A stretch of 64,000 nucleotides of DNA from NCBI GenBank assembly GCA_910574805.1, contig CAJTCV010000018.1, positions 20,981-84,980 of the forward strand, written 5' to 3'. Source of the stretch: Lachnospiraceae bacterium. Its GTDB lineage: Bacteria; Bacillota; Clostridia; Lachnospirales; Lachnospiraceae. Shown here piece by piece: positions 53,828-63,821 of this stretch. The translations under genes and the position numbers were made by a program. The first letter of the stretch is position 1. Each line of letters opens with the position of its first letter. Below the pieces are notes generated by a model, which did no database searches, had not been told where the DNA came from, and worked only from the letters and a program-made list of their open reading frames with translations.

Positions 53828-56800
53828 TCAGCTCCTTTCCAAGTCCTGTGACTTATTCCTTGCCTGTTTCTTCTGCGCCGCCCGTTCCTTGTCGGCTTTG
53901 AGCTGCGCCCGGATAGAGGGCTTCTTTTCCGGCTTTTTCCCCGGTTTCGCTTCCGTTCCCTGTTCCTTTTCCGCTTTCAGTGCGGCGGCATACTCGGCAA
54001 GGGAGATCTGTTCGCCGCTTCTTGCCTTTGCTTCCAGCTCGTCGGCGGTAGGGGTGGGCGTATTGTTGATGATACCGTCAAAATTATTGTCGTTCTGTTC
54101 GATAGCGTCCTCGACGTGCTTTAAGGGGTTTGTCTTTTCCGGCGGTTCTGCGGCGACTGCAAACGCCTGTGTCCCGTTCCCCATAATGAGATACTTCCCG
54201 TCCTCCGATGTATGGTGAAGCCCGTACCCGGCTTCTTTCATCTGCTCGACGGTCATATCGGTTACAGAAAAGCTCCCCCGTGGCGTTCTGATCTGCTCCC
54301 CGGTCATGCGGGTATCGGGGGTAAGCTGCGGTGTCTGCTCCTGTAAAAACTCCGGCACTTCCTTATAGCCGAAACTGTCAACATAATGCGCCGTGTCCTC
54401 CCCGTTCTGATGAAGCACCACTATATCCGATACGGAAAGGCTGTGTCCCTTAAAATCTTTGGGGTGGTCGATATTGAAGCGGGTATAAATATCTTCAAGG
54501 GAAGTCCCCGGCGTAAGCTCTGCGGCATAGATCAGATTATAATTCGCCGCTTCCACGGAAAGCCCCGCCGCCTGTAAGCGGTCGTAAGGCTCAAAATGGT
54601 AGTCCCGCATACCGTCCCCGTCCTTTAGCTGGTAAATGGTAAAAGTGTCTTTGTCCGGCTCTTTTTTGTCGGCGGTCTGCTCCGGCGCGTCCTGTCCCGG
54701 CTCGGCGGCGGTCTGCGCTTCCTGTGCCTTTGCATAAAGGTCTTTCACATCGCCCTGTGTCAGCTCCCCGGTTTCCAGCTTCCCCAAAAGCTCCCGGCAC
54801 TTCTCCGGGGTTCCCGTGTAGAGAATATCCCCCAGCTTCGCCATGCCGTTATCCTGTGCCACATACTCCTGCAAGAGATAGCTGTTTTCCGGGCTGTCGC
54901 TGTATGGGTTCTGCCGCACCTTGTAAAAGGTTTCCGGCGTGGAAGCGTCCCCCGGTTCCGCGCCCTGTGTTTCCTCCTGCGGCTGCTCCGGGGCTGCGGC
55001 TTTTTCTGCGGCGGCTTCCTGCCTTGCCCGTTTCTGTAACTCGGTGGGGCGTTCCCCGGTAAGGGGCTGTATGCACTTGATACAATCGGCGGCATAGATC
55101 GCATTGTCGTTTAACTGCCGCTGCCATGCTTCCGCGCTGGGCGCATAGCGGAAGCCGTTCCCTTTCAGTTCCTCCCGGATTTCCTTATCCGGCTTTTCGT
55201 CAAAGAAAATCTGCAAGCGGTTATCCGCTGTGTTGGCTTCCACACGTCCCCCGTCAAATTCCCAGCCCACATATCCAAGCTCTTTCCTCCGGGTAAGGGC
55301 AGTAATGCGGTTTTTTAATCTGCGTATCTCCGCGTTGTTGTTGGATAGCTGGTAGCTCTCAAAGGGTTTCGGGTTCGCCCGGTAGCTGCCGGACATGGAC
55401 GCTTTCAGCTTTTCGATCTGTTCCGGGGATAAGTGGGGGCAGCCGTCAAGGGTCTTATTCTTTCGGTAATAGGCGTTGACCGCTTTCATGGTTTCCTGTG
55501 CCTGTTCCAGCTTTGCAAGTTTGCTTTCCAGCTTAGAAACGGCGTTGGGGTCGTCGGCACTGATACCGCCCATGCCGGTACTGCGGATTTTATCAAGCAA
55601 GCCCTGTATCTCCCGGTATTCCTCCATGTTCTTATCTGCGGCGGCGTTCTGCTTCTCCTTTTTGCGTACAGGGAAATTGCTTCCCCCGGCAATCATGATC
55701 GACGGGACGCGGGCGGTGATCTCATAGCCTTTATTCATGTTCGCCGCCAGCTTCCGGGCGTAAGCGTCAAGCAGCCCGTCAATCTTTTCATGGAAAGAGG
55801 GGTCAACACGCTTTTTCTGCCTTGCTGCAATCTCGGCGGCTTCGTCTACATAGTGGCGGTATTCTGCCGTTGCGCTTCCGGGCTTGTAATCGGAAAAGCT
55901 GATCGCTTCCTTTGCGCGTCGGGCGGCGTTCTCGTTGATCGGGTAATATGTAACCGTTGTTTCCGTCGGCTCCGGGGTGGAAGTCTGCGCTGCTTCGCTG
56001 GCGGGCGGCTCTGCCTGTTCCGGCGTGTCTGCTTTTTCAGAAACAGGGCTTTCCGGCTCCTGCGGCTTTTCCTGTGCTTCGGGTTCTCCCGGCTCCTGCG
56101 GTTCGGCGGTCTGTGCGGTTTCCGGCTCCGGCGCGGCGTAAGGCTCATACCCATTAGCGGCGTATTCCTCCACGGTCATTCCTGCGTCTGCCGCTTCCTG
56201 TGCGATTTCCTCCTTGACGTGTTCCTTGTAGGCTTCCAGTTCCACGTCAAAATCCCTAAGCTGGGGGACGGGCGGCAAGTTGTATTCGCCTTGATTGACA
56301 AGCCCCCGGCACTCGGAAACATAGGCTTGTATGGCGGTATGGTAGGCGGTTTCCGTAGGTGTCAGATTGTCCCCGGCTTGCAGGGCTTCCCCGGCGATAC
56401 GCTCCATTTCGGATAAATTACAATGCAGTTTCAGATAGGGGATAAACTCATTCAGCAGCATTGCCCGGTGTTCCTTGTCGGCTTCCAGTGCTTCCCTGCC
56501 CTCGTTGCGCAAAAGGTAATTTTCCCATTCTTTATCGTTCAGATAATAGGTATGGTACTGTTCGATATGCTCCACAAGGGAACCGTCCCCGTCGCCCAAG
56601 TCCTGCCGCCCCTCGTAGTGGTCGGGCTGTCCGTTCATCACATAATCAATACGGAAAGCGGTCTTGTCGTAGCCGGGTCTTGCAAGGTTGGCTTCGTCCA
56701 ATTCTGCGATAAGGGTATTTGCACGGGACAGGGGGATTGTTTCGCCCTCCCGTAGCTGGCTGCTTTCACTCCAAAGGATTGTGACGGTCGGCTCTGCGGC

Positions 56801-58507
56801 AAGGTCGGGTGTTGGCTCTTTTTCCGCTTCCTGTGCTTTTGCGGCTTCCCGTTCTTTTTGCAGCTCCGCAAAGTGTCCGTCAATGCTGTTGATGATCTCG
56901 GCGGCGGTGGCGCGGATTGTTTCAAGGGAACTTTTCAGCTCCGCAAGCTCCCGCCCGCTGCTCCACCCGGCGACGTACCCAAAGGAATAGTCGGACGTGT
57001 CAAGCCCATAGTGCTGGCACACGGTATAGGCGATACTTTCCGCCTGTACCTCGCGGGTTCGGCGGTCGGGTCTGTCCGGCTGTTCCTCCTGCGGGGCGTT
57101 TAAGTCAATGTCGTGCAGCTTCGCATGGGCGATCTCATGGATAGCGGTCTTTAGGTTCTGAAGCTCGCTCATTCCCTCGTCTATGGCAATCCGTTTTTCC
57201 TCCAAGTGGTAGTAGCCGTGTGCTGTCCCCTCGATCTTCTCAAAGCCCATAGGAACGGGAGAGGTCTTTTCCAGTGCGGCGAAAAAATCCTCGTATTTTT
57301 CCACGTCCCCGGTCAGCTCATTTGCGGAAAGGCTGGGAAGCTCCCGCCCCTCGGTCTGCGACACGTCGAAAACGGCGACGACTTTATAGGCGGGGATTTG
57401 GATTTCCTTTGTTTCCGTGACGGGCTTCCCGTCTTTGCCGATCACCGTCTTTCCCGTCTGCGGGTCTTTCTTTTCTACCTCCTGCCGGATTTTGTAAGGC
57501 GACGGGGCAAGTATGCGTATGCCTTTTTCCCCGCGCATTACGTTCCGTCCAAAGTTATTTTTCCATGCGTTAAATCCGGCGATAAGGGAAGCGTCGGGCT
57601 TCTGCATGGCGATCAGCAGCGTATTGTTGAAGCTGTAATTATGGAACTTTGACATGACTTGCAGATATTCCTTGTAGCGTTCGCTGTCAAACAATTCCGT
57701 GATACCCTGCTCCAAGCGGTCTGTGATCTCTTTCAGCTTTTCAGCGGGCTTGTCGGCGGTGAGAATGATCGGGTTGACCGGGCGCGGCGGTGGCGGGGAA
57801 CCTGTCGGCGTTCCCGGCTGGGGTTCCTCCTGCTCCGGCGCGGCTTCGTCCTTTTCCAGCTTATCCGGGGCGGGACGTTCCGGCTCCGGGAAACTCATTA
57901 CCTTGTATTCCTTTGGTATGTCGCTTTCGCGCCCGTTGTACCACTGTGAAAAAGTGTTGCCGTTGTTGTAGATATAGCCCTGCTCGGTAAACTGTCCCCG
58001 GTCTTTCTTTACAGCGTCCCGCCCGTATTCCTCGTACTTGAAATACTTCTTTGCTTCTTCGGGCAGCTCCAATTCGTCCAGCTCGTCAATGAGGTAATAG
58101 CCATAGTCGGCTTCGGTTCGGACAGTGGGGTATATCCAGTAACAGTCAAGGTTTTGCGCAAGGTTGATAAGGTCTTTCATGCTCCCGGCGTGTTCCCCCA
58201 GCGTTACCGCCGCCGTGAATTTATCCCGGTCGCCGTCGCCCTGCATTTCCAAGAGCTTTCCAAGATAATTCAGCTCGTCAATGGTGCTGCCCTGTACCAC
58301 GGAAAGCGGCACGTCAAAAGGGTAGGCTTCTGTATTGGAAAAGCCATTGATGAAAAAATCCTGCGGGTTATCCGCTGTAATGCCGACGCTTTTCATAGCC
58401 GCGTGAAGCTGTGACCTGGTAGTCGGCATGGAAAGCCATTCGCCGCCCGGCTGCCCGGTTTCAAAGCGGCTGCGGCTGTCAATTAAAACTGAAAATGTTT
58501 CGCTCAT
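53828..58507 (-). CDS. Giant antirestriction fusion (ArdA + ArdC-like + YodL/LPD-type domains)
   Basis: 1559 aa from the ATG at 58507. N-terminal ArdA, a DNA mimic (residues 1-165: TFSVLIDSRSRFETGQPGGE, GEHAGSMKDLINLAQNLDCY). Then an ArdC-like domain (LEQGITELFDSERYKEYLQV, FGRNVMRGEKGIRILAP) with a zinc-peptidase-like IHEIAHAKLHD, then long charged linkers with several DUF/LPD-type repeats, a YodL-like part (FTIYQLKDGDGMRDYHFEPY) and a DUF4316-like end. Expected to block type I restriction in the recipient as the element enters. Confidence 0.82.
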   Translation of the reverse strand: MSETFSVLIDSRSRFETGQPGGEWLSMPTTRSQLHAAMKSVGITADNPQDFFINGFSNTEAYPFDVPLSVVQGSTIDELNYLGKLLEMQGDGDRDKFTAAVTLGEHAGSMKDLINLAQNLDCYWIYPTVRTEADYGYYLIDELDELELPEEAKKYFKYEEYGRDAVKKDRGQFTEQGYIYNNGNTFSQWYNGRESDIPKEYKVMSFPEPERPAPDKLEKDEAAPEQEEPQPGTPTGSPPPPRPVNPIILTADKPAEKLKEITDRLEQGITELFDSERYKEYLQVMSKFHNYSFNNTLLIAMQKPDASLIAGFNAWKNNFGRNVMRGEKGIRILAPSPYKIRQEVEKKDPQTGKTVIGKDGKPVTETKEIQIPAYKVVAVFDVSQTEGRELPSLSANELTGDVEKYEDFFAALEKTSPVPMGFEKIEGTAHGYYHLEEKRIAIDEGMSELQNLKTAIHEIAHAKLHDIDLNAPQEEQPDRPDRRTREVQAESIAYTVCQHYGLDTSDYSFGYVAGWSSGRELAELKSSLETIRATAAEIINSIDGHFAELQKEREAAKAQEAEKEPTPDLAAEPTVTILWSESSQLREGETIPLSRANTLIAELDEANLARPGYDKTAFRIDYVMNGQPDHYEGRQDLGDGDGSLVEHIEQYHTYYLNDKEWENYLLRNEGREALEADKEHRAMLLNEFIPYLKLHCNLSEMERIAGEALQAGDNLTPTETAYHTAIQAYVSECRGLVNQGEYNLPPVPQLRDFDVELEAYKEHVKEEIAQEAADAGMTVEEYAANGYEPYAAPEPETAQTAEPQEPGEPEAQEKPQEPESPVSEKADTPEQAEPPASEAAQTSTPEPTETTVTYYPINENAARRAKEAISFSDYKPGSATAEYRHYVDEAAEIAARQKKRVDPSFHEKIDGLLDAYARKLAANMNKGYEITARVPSIMIAGGSNFPVRKKEKQNAAADKNMEEYREIQGLLDKIRSTGMGGISADDPNAVSKLESKLAKLEQAQETMKAVNAYYRKNKTLDGCPHLSPEQIEKLKASMSGSYRANPKPFESYQLSNNNAEIRRLKNRITALTRRKELGYVGWEFDGGRVEANTADNRLQIFFDEKPDKEIREELKGNGFRYAPSAEAWQRQLNDNAIYAADCIKCIQPLTGERPTELQKRARQEAAAEKAAAPEQPQEETQGAEPGDASTPETFYKVRQNPYSDSPENSYLLQEYVAQDNGMAKLGDILYTGTPEKCRELLGKLETGELTQGDVKDLYAKAQEAQTAAEPGQDAPEQTADKKEPDKDTFTIYQLKDGDGMRDYHFEPYDRLQAAGLSVEAANYNLIYAAELTPGTSLEDIYTRFNIDHPKDFKGHSLSVSDIVVLHQNGEDTAHYVDSFGYKEVPEFLQEQTPQLTPDTRMTGEQIRTPRGSFSVTDMTVEQMKEAGYGLHHTSEDGKYLIMGNGTQAFAVAAEPPEKTNPLKHVEDAIEQNDNNFDGIINNTPTPTADELEAKARSGEQISLAEYAAALKAEKEQGTEAKPGKKPEKKPSIRAQLKADKERAAQKKQARNKSQDLERS

Positions 58508-58614
58508 TCGTTTTCTCCTTTCTTTTACGGCAGCGTTACGGAAGCTGCCCTTTTTATTGTTTCCCGGTATGCTGCGCTGCACCCGCGCTTTCTGCCAAGA
58601 TTTTTATTTTTTCA

Positions 58615-58718
58615 AGAGGGTTTGGGACACTTCCCAACAAGCAAAATCCCCGTCCGGCGCGTCAGCGGCGAAAGGGGATTTACGGAAAAGGGTACTCTTT
58701 TCCTATGCTTGCTACGAA
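58615..58718 (-). other. oriT-like sequence, inverted copy 2
   Basis: Exact inverted copies of both arms of the 49430-49523 sequence (58681-58718, 38 bp; 58615-58644, 30 bp), but a different middle hairpin (AAATCCCC...GGGGATTT). It ends 3 bp from the topB stop codon. Confidence 0.7.
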
Positions 58719-58720
58719 AC

Positions 58721-60808
58721 TTATTTTTTCTTCGGTATCTCTATCTTGTAGTTGACATACTTCCCGCCCGTATCAGCTAAAACAACGGTTCCGTCATAGG
58801 TTTTGCCTGTTTTCGGGGAATACAAGCCCTTGACATTCGCCTTGCCGGACTTTAAGAGGGCGGCGGCAATCTTCGGGGTAAAGGCAACTTTCCTTTCCTC
58901 AAAGAAACGGTCGTTTTTCCACATGGTAAAGGCGCAATCCCGGTTAGAACAGTAGAAATTTTTCTTTCCCTCATGGACGGGGCTACCACAACGGGGGCAT
59001 TTCCCGACAGAGGGCTTTTCTTCCCCACTCGTGAAAACTGCCTTGCTTTTGTCGGCGGCAGTGTTCTCCTTTACCAGCTCCCGCGTCATAGCTTCAATGC
59101 GCTGCATGAAGTCCCCAGCGTCGGCGGCTCCCTTTGCGATCTGCGTCAGATTGTTTTCCCATTCGGCGGTAAGCTGCGGGGAAGTCAGCATATCCGGCAG
59201 GACAGACACAAGGGCGGCTCCGTTCTGCGTGGGGATAAGCTGCTTTCCCTTGCGCTCTGCAAAGCCGGACTTCACCAGCTTTTCAATAACAGCGGCGCGG
59301 GTGGCGGGTGTGCCAAGCCCCCGGCGTTCCGCGTCCGGGTCGGTGTCCCCGTTCCCGGCGCGTTCCATTGCCGAAAGTAAAGTTGCTTCGTTGTGGGGCT
59401 TCGGCGGCGTTGTGAAATGCTCCGTTACCTTTGCCGTAAGGCTTGTAAAGGTCTGTCCCTCGGAAAGCTCCGGCAGGGTGTTTTCTTCCTCCATATCCTC
59501 CGGGTCGGGCTTGCCTTTCAAGGTCGCCCGGTAGCGGCGTTCAAGGTCTTTCCAGCCGCCCGCAAGCACTGTCTTTCCCCGTGCCGTAAACTCCGTACCG
59601 GCGCATGAGAAAACCGCCGTGACCGCTTCAAAGATATGCGGCTCGGCGGCAGCGAAAATAAGACGCGCCCCGGCAAGGGTGAGGATATTCCTTTCACTTT
59701 CCGGCAGGGCGGCAGGGTCGGTCTTTGCAAGCTCCATAGTGGGGATAATGGCGTGGTGGTCTGAAACTTTGCTGCTGTCAAGCGTCCGGGAAACGTCCGG
59801 GGTAATTTCTGCACCCTCCATAAAAGGCAGCTTGCCGGACAGCATGGTAACAGTCTTTGCCGCTGTGTCCCCCATGTCGTCGGTCAGAAATGCGCTGTCT
59901 GTCCGGGGATAGGTAAGCAGCCGTTTTTCATACAAGGTCTGTGCAAGGTCAAGGGTCTGTTTCGCCGTGTAGCCGTAGATTTTATTGGCTTCCCTCTGTA
60001 AAGAAGTGAGGTCAAAGAGCTTCGGCGGGGCGGTGGTCTTTTTCTCTTTGGTGAGGGAAACACAAACCGCCGTTTCCGCTTCACAAGCCGCTTTCAGTGT
60101 GTCGGCTCCCGGTTTATCCGAAATCCTTTCGCTGGCGGCTTCTGCGCCGGATAAGTCAAGACGTACATGGTAATATTTCTCTTTCTTGAAATGGGAGATT
60201 GCTTCGCCCCTCTCAACCAGCATTTTCAGTGTGGGGGTCTGTACCCGCCCCACGTTCAAGGTCTTGTCATACAGGCAGGAGAAAAGGCGCGTCGCGTTGA
60301 TACCAATGATCCAGTCGGCTTTTGCGCGGCACAATGCGGAAGCATAGAGCGCGTCATAGTCCCGCCCGTCCCCTAAGTCTGCAAAGCCCGCCTTGATCGC
60401 CGCGTCCTCCATTGAGGAAATCCACAAGCGGCGCATAGGCTTGTTACACTGTGCCACGCCGTACACAAAGCGGAAAATCAATTCCCCCTCGCGTCCAGCG
60501 TCGCAGGCGTTCACCACTTCGGAAACGTCGGCGCGGTGCATAAGCTCCTTTAAGGTTTTGAACTGCTTCCCCTTGTCGGCGGCGACGGTGTACTGCCATT
60601 CCTCCGGCAGAATGGGTAAGCTCTCATAGCTCCACTTTTTATACTGCTCCCCGTAGGCGGCAGCGTCCGCAAGCTCCACCAAATGACCGACACACCAAGA
60701 AATGAGGTAGCCCCCGCCCTCAATATATCCGTCTTTCTTTTCCTTAACGCCAAGCGCGGCGGCGATACTTGCCGCGACGCTGGGCTTTTCTGCAATCACT
60801 AACTGCAC
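58721..60808 (-). CDS. topB: DNA topoisomerase III (element-encoded)
   Basis: 695 aa. Toprim domain MQLVIAEKPSVAASIAAALG and NACDAGREGELIFRF; active-site Tyr in RLLTYPRTDSAFLTDDM; C-terminal zinc ribbon CPRCGSPVHEGKKNFYCSNR. Type IA enzyme that decatenates DNA; encoded by Tn1549/RP4-like transfer modules, where it aids strand processing. GAAAGGAGGATTTTTA precedes the ATG. Confidence 0.93.
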   Translation of the reverse strand: MQLVIAEKPSVAASIAAALGVKEKKDGYIEGGGYLISWCVGHLVELADAAAYGEQYKKWSYESLPILPEEWQYTVAADKGKQFKTLKELMHRADVSEVVNACDAGREGELIFRFVYGVAQCNKPMRRLWISSMEDAAIKAGFADLGDGRDYDALYASALCRAKADWIIGINATRLFSCLYDKTLNVGRVQTPTLKMLVERGEAISHFKKEKYYHVRLDLSGAEAASERISDKPGADTLKAACEAETAVCVSLTKEKKTTAPPKLFDLTSLQREANKIYGYTAKQTLDLAQTLYEKRLLTYPRTDSAFLTDDMGDTAAKTVTMLSGKLPFMEGAEITPDVSRTLDSSKVSDHHAIIPTMELAKTDPAALPESERNILTLAGARLIFAAAEPHIFEAVTAVFSCAGTEFTARGKTVLAGGWKDLERRYRATLKGKPDPEDMEEENTLPELSEGQTFTSLTAKVTEHFTTPPKPHNEATLLSAMERAGNGDTDPDAERRGLGTPATRAAVIEKLVKSGFAERKGKQLIPTQNGAALVSVLPDMLTSPQLTAEWENNLTQIAKGAADAGDFMQRIEAMTRELVKENTAADKSKAVFTSGEEKPSVGKCPRCGSPVHEGKKNFYCSNRDCAFTMWKNDRFFEERKVAFTPKIAAALLKSGKANVKGLYSPKTGKTYDGTVVLADTGGKYVNYKIEIPKKK

Positions 60809-60823
60809 TTAAAAATCCTCCTT

Positions 60824-61009
60824 TCATTTTCCCGTGGTTTTCTTCTCTGTCAGCTTCTTGATACAGTACCCCACACAAGGCGGCTCCCGGTTGTAGGGAC
60901 AGCCCTTGCAGCGCGGGGGAATGGAAGCGGGCGGCGATTTTCCACGCCGCCCGTCGCCCGGTTTCTGTATCATCATTCTTTCTAAGGGGTTGTCGGTGAA
61001 CAGGGTCAT
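60824..61009 (-). CDS. Small Cys-rich element protein
   Basis: 61 aa. RCKGCPYNREPPCVGYCIKK is the conserved Cys motif of a short protein encoded between topB and the DUF4366 gene in these elements. Overlaps its upstream neighbour by 4 bp. Function unknown. Confidence 0.65.
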   Translation of the reverse strand: MTLFTDNPLERMMIQKPGDGRRGKSPPASIPPRCKGCPYNREPPCVGYCIKKLTEKKTTGK

Positions 61010-61746
61010 TCCTCGTCGTCCTCCGTTCCTCCGTCGTCCCCGGTTTCGTCGGGTTCCGGCTCGTCCTCGTCGTAATCGTCAAAATCGAAATCGTCAAGGT
61101 CTGTACTGCCCTTTACGTCCTGTTTGGGCTTCATAATCTTAAAGTAGTAGAACGCGCCCCCGCCGCCAAGAAGTGCCACAATGAGGAATACCAAAAGCCC
61201 GCCCGTGCTGTTTTTCTTTTCCGGCTGCTCTGTGGGTTCCTCCGTTTCCGGCTCCGCTGCCTTGCCGCTGCAAGCGGTCATGTTGTCTTTACAGACGGGG
61301 CAGCTTATATTTACTTTCCCGGCTTCGCATTTCTCCGTACAGTTGCAGACTGCGGGCGGCTCCGTGGTGGTGTTCCCGTCCTCGATCAGTGCCATAAGGT
61401 CGGCTTCGTCCACTTGATTGAGGAAATGCACGGTGTTTTCTCCCTCGTCGTCCCGGTCAATGAGGATATAAAAGTAATTGCCGTTTTTGGTCGTCACGGT
61501 GATAAGCTGCTTGTTGCCGCCGAAATCGTCAACCAGTGTCGCGTTCCCGTCCGGGGTGAGGGGTTCTTCCTTTTCGGTTTCCTCGTAGACAACACCGCTG
61601 TCGTCGGTCGCGTCGTCCTGCCCCTCCGGGGTCTGCGCGTAGGCGGTGACGGAAAAGCCGCCCATGAGGATAAGGGCGGCGCAAAGGGTCAAAAGCATTT
61701 TAAGGGTTTTCTTATTCTTCATCTTCGTTTTCCTCCTGTTCGTCAT
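61006..61746 (-). CDS. DUF4366 membrane protein of the transfer operon
   Basis: 246 aa. Signal peptide (LKMLLTLCAALILMGGFSVT, cleaved about AYA-QT), extracellular domain QLITVTTKNGNYFYILIDRD and TVHFLNQVDEADLMALIEDG, two Cys pairs (NCTEKCEAG, SCPVCKDN), then one membrane helix (GLLVFLIVALLGGGGAFYYF) and an acidic tail. DUF4366 is a constant part of Tn1549-like transfer modules. Confidence 0.88.
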   Translation of the reverse strand: MTNRRKTKMKNKKTLKMLLTLCAALILMGGFSVTAYAQTPEGQDDATDDSGVVYEETEKEEPLTPDGNATLVDDFGGNKQLITVTTKNGNYFYILIDRDDEGENTVHFLNQVDEADLMALIEDGNTTTEPPAVCNCTEKCEAGKVNISCPVCKDNMTACSGKAAEPETEEPTEQPEKKNSTGGLLVFLIVALLGGGGAFYYFKIMKPKQDVKGSTDLDDFDFDDYDEDEPEPDETGDDGGTEDDEE

Positions 61747-61981
61747 TGTCTGCGCCGCTTAAAACGGGCGCGGGGGTCATGCCGGGGATTGCCCCGTTTT
61801 TCAGCATGGCGGTAAGCTCCTGCGGGGAAAGCCGCATAGAGCGCACAAGCTGGACGATCTGCAAATTCTCTGCTTCGGTTTTCTGCGCTTCCAGCCCTTT
61901 GAGCTTGTTCTGATACTCGGTGATCTTCTCGCGGGTCTTTTCAATCTCCCGGTTGATACGGTCAATCTTGTTTGCTGCCAT
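61712..61981 (-). CDS. DUF4315 coiled-coil protein
   Basis: 89 aa. KIDRINREIEKTREKITEYQ, NKLKGLEAQKTEAENLQIVQ, then VRSMRLSPQELTAMLKN: a coiled coil with a short conserved C-terminal helix, the DUF4315 pattern. Acidic tail. Translationally coupled to the DUF4366 gene (35-bp overlap). Confidence 0.88.
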   Translation of the reverse strand: MAANKIDRINREIEKTREKITEYQNKLKGLEAQKTEAENLQIVQLVRSMRLSPQELTAMLKNGAIPGMTPAPVLSGADNDEQEENEDEE

Positions 61982-62014
61982 AGTGCAAAACTCCTTTCAT
62001 AGTCAAAAATGTGT

Positions 62015-63821
62015 TCAGTTCCAATTCATCAAGCCGTACCCTTTGATACAGCCATAGTCAAGGGGGTAGCTTTTTATCTTGCAAGCGTCCCCGGAATTGC
62101 CCTCGACGGTGTAAACGCGCTGCCCGTCTGTGCCGATTACAAGCCCCACATGGTCTGCGCTCCCGTCCCCGTCCCAATCGAAAAAGATCGCGTCGCCGGG
62201 GGCGATATTCTCATAGCCCCTCGCGCCCCATTGCCCCCGTGACTGGAACCACGGTACGCCCTGTGACTGGCACGCGGCAAAGCGCGGCTCACTTTTCCCG
62301 GCTTGATTGTAGCACCATGAAACGAAACAGGCGCACCATTCCACGCGGCTGTTGAAGCCGTACCAGCTCCAATAGGGCTGTCCCCCTACATTGCCTACCT
62401 GTGACTTTGCCCGGTCTACCACGGCGGTATTTCCGGGGCGTGTGCCGTTTACAAGCTGCACCCCGCTTAAATCCTCCGACGGGTTCCCGTCCGGGGAACC
62501 GCCGCCGAAAATAAGGGGCTTGTTTCCGCTGGTTTCCAAGTACACCCGAAACATTTCAAGCTGCTCCGGGGTAAGCAGTCCCGGCGCAAGCTCGGATATG
62601 GGTTTGTTCTCCAGCTTGATATTGAGGATAAAATACTCATAGGGGACTTCCTCGGTGGTGGTTTCCCCGGTGTCCGGGTCTGTGCTTGTTTCTGTGCGGT
62701 AACGTATTTCCACTTCCTCCGTGAGAGTGAGGGTATATTGAAGTTCAAAGATACGCTGTATTTCTGCCTGTGCGGTTGCCGGGGTGTAGGTCTGTAAAAG
62801 CGCGGTCAGATAGGACGCTAATTCATGGGGGTTATGCCCGATACTGTCAAGGTCATAGCGGTACTCGTCATAGCCGGGGTTGTCGCGCTCGATATTGTCA
62901 ATCCTGCGCTGCAAGTCCGTTTCCAGTGCCGCATAGTTGTTTTCCACGGCGACTAAATCCGCGTCCTCCGACGTGTAGGAAGTCCCGACAATGCCGTTAA
63001 TCATGCCGGAAAACATAGCCCCGCAAGAGGACAGCGCGGAAGAAATCATAATGAAAAGCAGCAGCGCACCTATGGCGATACATACGCCCGCCGGGTGTCG
63101 CCCGACAAATGCGATTGCCTTTTTGGTTCCCTCGGCGGTCTTTTTGGCGGCTTTTCTTGTGTTCTCCGCTGCGTTCTTGACAGACTTTGCGCCCTGTGCC
63201 TTGACGGTCTTTGCATACTGCTTTTTAATGCGCTGCTTCTGCATATACCGGGAGAACGGGTTGGACGCTGCGATCTGCGGGTTGTCGTGGAGTGCCTTTT
63301 GGTAGAGATAGTTGGCGTTTGCTTTCTGTGCTGCCTTTTCAGCCTTTGCCGCCGCCCGGTAGGGTTTGAGCTTGTGGCTGCGGTAGCCCTCCTTGACTTT
63401 CCGCGCCCCGTACTTCGCGGCTTTTTCGGCGGTTTCCTCGGATTTGTGCGCACCCTCCACGCCGGAATTGTCCTTTTCCACGGAATGTATCTTGTTATGG
63501 ACGAAAATACCCGCTTCCTGCGCGGGGCGGGATAACGGGTTTTTATGGTCTTTGCCGCCGTTCATGGGCTTTTCCCGTTCCTCGAAGCGCAGGCGGGTCT
63601 TGCCTTTCCCGGTGGCTTCGTCAAAGGTACGCTCCCCCACAAGTTTCTTTTCCTTTGGGATTTTCGCCCTTGCTTCGTCCAGCCTGTCAGCGGCTTTGTC
63701 GGATTTCTTGATATAGGGTTGCAGCTCCGGCGTTGCCCGTTCTTCCTCGGTGAATTGCAGCCGGGAAGTGCGGGCGCGGTTTTCTGCTTCTGCCTGTGCT
63801 TTCCGTGCCGCCTTTTTGCTA
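62015..63821 (-). pseudogene. CHAP-domain peptidoglycan hydrolase of the transfer machine, 5' end damaged
   Basis: The open frame from a GTG at 63640 encodes 541 aa: a basic N-terminal region, one membrane helix (CIAIGALLLFIMISSALSSC, about 191-210), a VirB8-like extracellular middle and a C-terminal CHAP domain with catalytic Cys in VEWCACFVSWCYNQAG and His in SADHVGLVIGTDG. Native coding extends further upstream (TSRLQFTEEERATPELQPYI), but an A5 run (63780-63784) shifts the frame relative to a KKAARKAQAEAE-coding stretch. At about 63822 unrelated sequence begins, so the original start is lost. It may still be translated from the internal GTG. Confidence 0.7.

Noticed and set aside
55433..56416. 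327-codon plus-strand ORF within the antirestriction gene
   Set aside because: GC-rich antisense frame of a well supported gene; Arg/Phe/Cys-rich composition typical of shadows.
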